Below, piece by piece: positions 6,073 through 9,692 of a stretch of DNA of 9,692 nt. Made by a program: the position numbers and the translations under genes. Source of the stretch: Chloroflexota bacterium (lineage in GTDB: Bacteria; Chloroflexota; Limnocylindria; Limnocylindrales; CSP1-4); the NCBI GenBank assembly GCA_003158495.1, contig PMJT01000228.1:5037-14728 (forward strand), written 5' to 3'. The notes beneath the pieces are model-generated. The model ran no database searches. It saw only the letters and a list, made by a program, of their open reading frames with translations, and had not been told where the DNA came from. How positions within the stretch are numbered: position 1 is the stretch's first letter; every line of letters begins with the position of its first letter.

Positions 6073-6100
6073 TGAACGTTTCGTTACCGCCGCGTGTCAT
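6073..6100 (+). promoter_or_regulatory. Candidate ECF-type promoter of the sigma/membrane-protein operon
   Basis: TGAAC (6073-6077) and GTC (6096-6098) are separated by 18 bases. This resembles the GGAAC...GTC/GTT promoters used by many ECF sigma factors, which often read their own operon. A start near 6105 would give a leader of about 50 nt before the TTG at 6158. A separate TAGACT (6030-6035) could serve the housekeeping sigma factor. The first base of the -35 differs from consensus. Confidence 0.4.
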
Positions 6101-6144
6101 AGGTACAGGCGCCGGGACGGCGCGGACGCGGAGGCGACTGAATT

Positions 6145-6152
6145 GGGGGGAG
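6145..6152 (+). promoter_or_regulatory. Ribosome-binding site for the ECF sigma gene
   Basis: GGGGGGAG lies 5 bases before TTG at 6158. It favours this start over TTG 6143, which it would overlap, and over ATG 6212, which has only a distant GAGG. Confidence 0.5.
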
Positions 6153-6157
6153 CTGCG

Positions 6158-6766
6158 TTGCCGGTGCTGAGGGGCCTTCGAGGTTCGAGGGGTCGCGAGG
6201 TCGCGCCCTCGATGTCCGCCGCCCCCGCCCTTGACGTTGCCGCCCAGCCTTCGGACACTGCCTGGCGTCGCCGTCGTCTCGAGGCCTTCGCCGTCCTCGA
6301 CGAGGCGCGGCTCCTGGCGGCCTACCGGCTGGCGACCCTGATCCTGCGCAGCCGCGACGAAGCCGAGGATGCGACGCAGGAAGCGATCGCACAGGCATGG
6401 TCGCGTTGGGAAACGCTGCGCGACTCGAGCCGGTTCGATGCCTGGTTCGACAGGATCCTGGTGAACATCTGCCGGAACCGGCTGAGACACGCCAGGACCA
6501 TCCGCGTCGTTCCCATCGACGACGCGTTCCACGTGCCTGCCGCCGACGATCACGGGCGCACGTCGACCAGGCTGGCCCTCGAGCCGGCCTTCGCCCGCCT
6601 CAGCCCGGACCAGCGAGTCACCATCGTCCTGAGGTTCTGGCGAGACCTCTCCGTCGAGGAGATCGCCGACCAACTGGGCATCCCTGCCGGAACCGTGAAA
6701 TCGCGGCTCTACTATGCGCTGCGGTCGCTCCGCGCGGCACTCGAGTCGGAGGAGGTCCGCCCGTGA
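6158..6766 (+). CDS. ECF-type RNA polymerase sigma factor
   Basis: A 202-residue group 4 sigma factor with only regions 2 and 4. Region 2 spans about 45-113: the core-binding helix DEAEDATQEAIAQAWSRW (67-84) and the -10 contact part FDAWFDRILVNICRNRLRH (93-111). A variable linker follows, then region 4 at about 143-195. Its helix-turn-helix LSVEEIADQLGIPAGTVKSRLYYALRSLR runs from 164 to 192 and should contact the -35. There is no C-terminal SnoaL or other extra domain. The TTG start at 6158 is supported by GGGGGGAG; a start at ATG 6212 (MSAAPALD) would remove an 18-residue Arg-rich lead. Its TGA stop overlaps the GTG start of the next gene, so the two are translationally coupled, as sigma/anti-sigma pairs usually are. 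A candidate self-recognised promoter lies at 6073-6100. Confidence 0.92.
   Translation: MPVLRGLRGSRGREVAPSMSAAPALDVAAQPSDTAWRRRRLEAFAVLDEARLLAAYRLATLILRSRDEAEDATQEAIAQAWSRWETLRDSSRFDAWFDRILVNICRNRLRHARTIRVVPIDDAFHVPAADDHGRTSTRLALEPAFARLSPDQRVTIVLRFWRDLSVEEIADQLGIPAGTVKSRLYYALRSLRAALESEEVRP
6748..6756 (+). promoter_or_regulatory. Strong ribosome-binding site inside the end of the sigma gene
   Basis: GGAGGAGGT lies 6 bases before the GTG at 6763, within the last codons of the sigma gene. It fixes the start of the coupled membrane protein and predicts that it is made at a rate at least equal to the sigma factor. Confidence 0.8.
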
Positions 6767-8190
6767 CCAGCCGGAACCCAGACACGGAAGACGCAATTCG
6801 CGAATGGCTCGCGGATTCGGCACCGAACGCTGCGCCCGCTTCGCTGAGCCGAACCCTCGACGAAGTAACGTCCGAGCCGGCAGGACGAGCCGGACGGCGA
6901 TTCGCCCGACGGCCGGGCCTTCTGCTTGCCGGCCGATTGGTCGCGGTCGTCGCGCTCGTCGCGATTGCGGCATCCACGCTCTACGTCTACGGCAGGAGTA
7001 TGCCGACCACGTCTGGGCCGGGTTCGATCAGTCCTTCGACACCGCCATCGGCGTCGATGCCGCCGTCGCCGACGCCGGCAAACACGGTCGCGCCCACGGC
7101 GACCGAAACACCGACACCCACCAGCCCGCCGTTTTCGGCAACGGTCACTCAACTACCCGGCTCGAACTGGAACTTGGTCAGCTGGGCGTTGCCGTTCACA
7201 ACCCAAACGACTGCCGGAGCCTACCAGCAGCCGATCTTTGCGCTCCCGTCCGGCGGTTTCGTCGCGATCCTGCCGACAGCCGCGAGCGAAACCCGAGTGT
7301 TCGAATCTTCCGATGGCCTGTCCTGGCACGAGCTTGCGGCGCTTCCCACAAACGGCGCGGTCGTGTCGGATGTGATCGAGTCGCGGGGACTTCTGGTCGC
7401 AGTTGGTCTGATCGTGAACGCCGGCAAGACGACCCCGACTTCCGCGATGGTGTGGACGTTCGACGGGCGGACCTGGGACGCGACGCAACTGTCGGACGGC
7501 TCGATGGCCAACCACGTCGCCGCCGGCCCGGCCGGGTTATTGGTCACTGGTACAGGTCCGAACGGATTCGAGCTCTGGTCATCCAACGATGGAACGATCT
7601 GGAGACCCTCCCCCCAGTCGGGCATCCCGTGGGACGCAGATCAGCCCGTGCTGCTCGGCAACGCCGGGGGATACACCCTGGCCCAGCTCTTCCAGCCGCG
7701 GGTGTGGCATTCCATGGACGGCACTCATTGGACCGAGACGTACCACGCCCCGGCGCTATCGGGGATCAGCTCCTACTACATGGGAGCGCTCATCAAAGCG
7801 CCGGACGGCAGCTTCCGCTCGTTCGGCGGCATCTACACGGGCACCGGGATTGCGAGCCCGCCGCTCGGCGACACGTGGACATGGACCAGCCCCGACATGG
7901 AGCATTGGACACTGACCGGCAGTATCACGAATCAGGGATGGTTCAACGCTGTCGCCCCGGTCGCAGCCGGTTTCGTCGCTCCCGGAACGCAGGCTGCGCC
8001 CGATGGCCAGCCCCGACCCTTTGAGGTCTGGACATCGCGCGACGGGAAGAACTGGCAGCCGCTGGCGGGGATTTCGTCGCTCCCCCATTCCGAGGTTCTC
8101 GCGGTGGTTGGCGACGGCACGCACGCCGTCGTCGCCCTGTTGGACGGCCAGGGGCAGCTGGAACTTCTCGCTGGCGCCGGCCTGAAGTAG
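6763..8190 (+). CDS. Membrane protein: anti-sigma-like N-terminus plus extracytoplasmic BNR-like propeller
   Basis: A 475-residue protein, probably the membrane partner of the coupled ECF sigma factor. Residues 1-50 are cytoplasmic; EWLADSAPNAAPASLSRTLD resembles the short segment found at the start of many sigma-linked membrane proteins in high-GC bacteria, and no zinc HxxxCxxC motif is present. Residues 51-58 are basic, then one membrane helix follows (about 59-77), giving an N-in, C-out orientation. A Pro/Ser/Thr linker (78-127) leads to a domain of about 345 residues. That domain has six repeats of the form W.S.DG..W: 179-188, 230-238, 271-280, 314-323, 373-382 and 422-431, spaced 41-59 residues. 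This is typical of BNR/sialidase-like beta-propellers, with perhaps a seventh blade closed by the W136 and C-terminal strands. No catalytic sialidase residues are evident. The GTG start has an excellent ribosome-binding site and overlaps the sigma stop. Binding of the sigma factor is inferred. Confidence 0.8.
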   Translation: MTSRNPDTEDAIREWLADSAPNAAPASLSRTLDEVTSEPAGRAGRRFARRPGLLLAGRLVAVVALVAIAASTLYVYGRSMPTTSGPGSISPSTPPSASMPPSPTPANTVAPTATETPTPTSPPFSATVTQLPGSNWNLVSWALPFTTQTTAGAYQQPIFALPSGGFVAILPTAASETRVFESSDGLSWHELAALPTNGAVVSDVIESRGLLVAVGLIVNAGKTTPTSAMVWTFDGRTWDATQLSDGSMANHVAAGPAGLLVTGTGPNGFELWSSNDGTIWRPSPQSGIPWDADQPVLLGNAGGYTLAQLFQPRVWHSMDGTHWTETYHAPALSGISSYYMGALIKAPDGSFRSFGGIYTGTGIASPPLGDTWTWTSPDMEHWTLTGSITNQGWFNAVAPVAAGFVAPGTQAAPDGQPRPFEVWTSRDGKNWQPLAGISSLPHSEVLAVVGDGTHAVVALLDGQGQLELLAGAGLK

Positions 8191-8193
8191 CGG

Positions 8194-8544
8194 CTACCGG
8201 TTGACCTCGAGGGGTCCCTCGGGAACCTCGATCAGGACGCGGCCGCCTTCGAAGACGACCGGGTACACGGCGAGTGGCCACTCTGCGGGCGGATCGATTA
8301 CCTCGCCGTCGATCAGCGAGAAGCGCGACAGGTGGAGCATGCACATGATCGTGGCGCCGGTCAGCATCCCCCGGTCCAGCTCGAAGTACTCGTGCGAGCA
8401 GATCCCCTGCGCGGCGCGGAACTCGCCGTCGAGGTTGGTCACCAGGACCAGCTCGTCCTCGACCTCGCACAGCTTCATCGTGCCGGGCGGAACTTCGTCC
8501 GCGGCGCATAGGTCCACCCTGCGCAAAGCGGCGGTGCCCCCCAT
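8194..8544 (-). CDS. Rieske [2Fe-2S] ferredoxin of the suf cluster
   Basis: A 116-residue Rieske-type electron carrier. The cluster ligands are clear: Cys49-Ser-His51 (ICSHEYFELD) and Cys68-Met-Leu-His71 (CMLHLSRF), with 16 residues between. The second box lacks the usual Pro and Gly (CPxHG) but keeps the following SRF. The protein ends GEVIDPPAEWPLAVYPV and a last strand, as in dioxygenase-type ferredoxin subunits. It starts at ATG 8544, 7 bp after the sufD stop, with no clear ribosome-binding site, so it is likely coupled to sufD. A Rieske ferredoxin next to sufD is a known arrangement in actinobacterial suf operons, where it probably gives electrons or structure to Fe-S assembly. Here it is the last gene of the segment; its stop is 3 bp from the stop of the converging propeller gene. 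Confidence 0.92.
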   Translation of the reverse strand: MGGTAALRRVDLCAADEVPPGTMKLCEVEDELVLVTNLDGEFRAAQGICSHEYFELDRGMLTGATIMCMLHLSRFSLIDGEVIDPPAEWPLAVYPVVFEGGRVLIEVPEGPLEVNR

Positions 8545-8551
8545 CGCGGTT

Positions 8552-9692
8552 CTAGGCCACGGCCGCCGGGGCAGCCGTGGCGGAGGCGGCCGGCCGAGCG
8601 TCGCCGGACCTCGCATCCCACTTGGCTTCCAGGAGCTCGCGCAGCCGCTCCCGCGCCGATTCGAGCGGCACGCGGGCAACCACTGGCTCCAGATAGCCGA
8701 GCACGATCGCGCGGCGAGCCTCCTCGGGATCGAGGCCGCGGCTCTCCAGGTAGAAGAGCTGCGTTTCGTCGATCGGGCCGACGGCGCTGGCGTGGGCGAC
8801 GCGGCGGCAATCCGGCTGGTCGATCTCGAGGCTCGGGATTGCCACGGACCGGGCCTGGCGCGAAAGCAGCATGCCGAACTCGCCGATGTAGCTGTCCGTG
8901 CCGTGGGCCGTGTGCTCGATCGTCGCGAGACCCTTCATGTAGACACGCGACCTGTCCGCCAGCGCGCCCTTCGAGAGCAGGTTGCCCGTGGTGTCCTCGC
9001 CGATGTGGCGCGTGTATGACGTCAGGTCGAAGATCTGGTCGGACGAGCCGAAGACGATCTCCGCCTGCTCTACGGCCGAGCCCTTGCCCTCGAGGCGGTT
9101 GTCGATGCGACTGCGAACGACCCGGCTGCCGAGGTGAGCCAGCGCCCATCGCACAGTCGCGCCCTTCTCGAGAACCGCCGAGCGATGCTGGAAGGCGACC
9201 TGGCTCAGCGAGAAGTCCTGCAGCCCCGCAAACGAGAGTGTCGAGCCGGGGCCGACCTGGACTTCCGTGGTGCCGGCGAAGAATGCCTGGGCGACGCCTG
9301 GGGCTTCGACCGAGCCCGAGCCGTGGTCCTTCGAGACCTGCTCCTCCACGACCGAGACCTCGGCATCCTCGCCGACGGAAATGATCGTTCGAGTGAGCAG
9401 CGCTGCGTTCGGCGCGCCGACGATCCAGCGCATGAAGACCGGCCGCTCGAGGCGCACGCCGTTCGGTACGCGGAGAAGAATTCCGTCAGACCACAGGGCG
9501 CGGGTCATCTGTGCGAGCTTGTCGTTTTCGGGCAGGGCGCAGCCGCCCTCGAGGAGCTGTCGGAGCAAATCGGGATCGCGGGCGCGGAGCTGGGTCAGCG
9601 TTTCGAGGATGACGCCTGCGTCGCGGGCCTCGTCGGAGAGCACGAGTGCCGCCACGCGGTTCTCGCGCAACTCGACGTACGCGGCCGCTCCC
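8552..9692 (-). CDS. sufD: Fe-S assembly scaffold SufD, 5' end outside the window
   Basis: SufD forms the SufBC2D complex that builds Fe-S clusters in the cytosol. About 380 codons are visible and the frame is open to the window edge (AAAYVELRENRV near the cut is typical SufD), so the N-terminus is missing. Numbering from the visible Leu at 9670, the parallel beta-helix core runs to about 300. The blocks are AEIVFGSSDQIFDLTSYTRHIG (203-224), GLATIEHTAHGTDSYIGEF (247-265) and the RVAHASAVGPIDETQLFYLESRG region (290-312). His293 corresponds to the conserved His that in E. coli SufD (His360) lies at the SufB interface. Helices at 316-350 bind SufC. The last 20 residues form an Ala-rich tail (RPAASATAAPAAVA). 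SufB is less likely because the SufB Cys motif is absent, although Cys288 sits nearby. Downstream by 7 bp is the Rieske ferredoxin. Confidence 0.9.
   Translation of the reverse strand, partial: GAAAYVELRENRVAALVLSDEARDAGVILETLTQLRARDPDLLRQLLEGGCALPENDKLAQMTRALWSDGILLRVPNGVRLERPVFMRWIVGAPNAALLTRTIISVGEDAEVSVVEEQVSKDHGSGSVEAPGVAQAFFAGTTEVQVGPGSTLSFAGLQDFSLSQVAFQHRSAVLEKGATVRWALAHLGSRVVRSRIDNRLEGKGSAVEQAEIVFGSSDQIFDLTSYTRHIGEDTTGNLLSKGALADRSRVYMKGLATIEHTAHGTDSYIGEFGMLLSRQARSVAIPSLEIDQPDCRRVAHASAVGPIDETQLFYLESRGLDPEEARRAIVLGYLEPVVARVPLESARERLRELLEAKWDARSGDARPAASATAAPAAVA

Noticed and set aside
6714..8024. Plus-strand frame of 436 codons overlapping the propeller gene
   Set aside because: It is a +1 shadow; the repeats, membrane helix and strong ribosome-binding site belong to the frame starting at 6763.
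1..9692. tRNA, rRNA, riboswitch, insertion sequence or phage genes
   Set aside because: I looked for cloverleaf ends, terminal inverted repeats with a transposase, and integrase-like proteins and saw none; a covariance-model scan was not possible here.

Overview
This is a high-GC bacterial chromosome segment with compact gene packing, GTG and TTG starts, and no phage, transposon, CRISPR or RNA gene that I can see. The gene content is a GTP-type PEP carboxykinase, Lgt, a UbiE/MenG methyltransferase, a Suf cluster carrying a Rieske ferredoxin, and an ECF sigma factor coupled to a large membrane protein. This suggests a Gram-positive-like, menaquinone-using lineage: Chloroflexota (Limnocylindria/Ellin6529-like) or Actinomycetota. 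The taxon is an inference from gene style only.

Layout. The minus strand at 1-1961 carries the 5' part of pckG (GTP PEP carboxykinase) and, upstream of it, lgt (prolipoprotein diacylglyceryl transferase) with a repetitive acidic tail. A small membrane protein with a coiled-coil-like end (2113-2433, plus) is divergent from lgt across a 151-bp gap that may hold a shared promoter. It converges on ubiE/menG (2503-3309, minus). That gene overlaps by 4 bp the upstream Lrp/AsnC regulator (3306-3806). Further upstream on the minus strand are a small cupin (3989-4333) and a two-helix membrane protein (4293-4649) that overlap each other. After a 276-bp divergent gap, the plus strand carries an ornithine cyclodeaminase/mu-crystallin family enzyme (4926-5975). 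It is followed by an ECF sigma factor (6158-6766) and a 475-residue protein (6763-8190) joined to it by a 4-bp overlap. The latter has a short anti-sigma-like cytoplasmic segment, one membrane helix, a Pro/Ser/Thr linker and six W..S.DG..W repeats that look like an extracytoplasmic beta-propeller. It meets, with only 3 bp between stops, a minus-strand suf segment: a Rieske ferredoxin (8194-8544) downstream of sufD, whose 5' end lies beyond the window.

The most interesting unit is the sigma factor plus membrane propeller pair. A candidate ECF-type promoter (6073-6100) lies in front of it. The pair looks like a transmembrane signalling module whose sensor is a propeller rather than a zinc anti-sigma domain with a small periplasmic part. 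The rest is mostly housekeeping (carbon metabolism, lipoprotein maturation, menaquinone, Fe-S assembly) with some local oddities noted in the findings.
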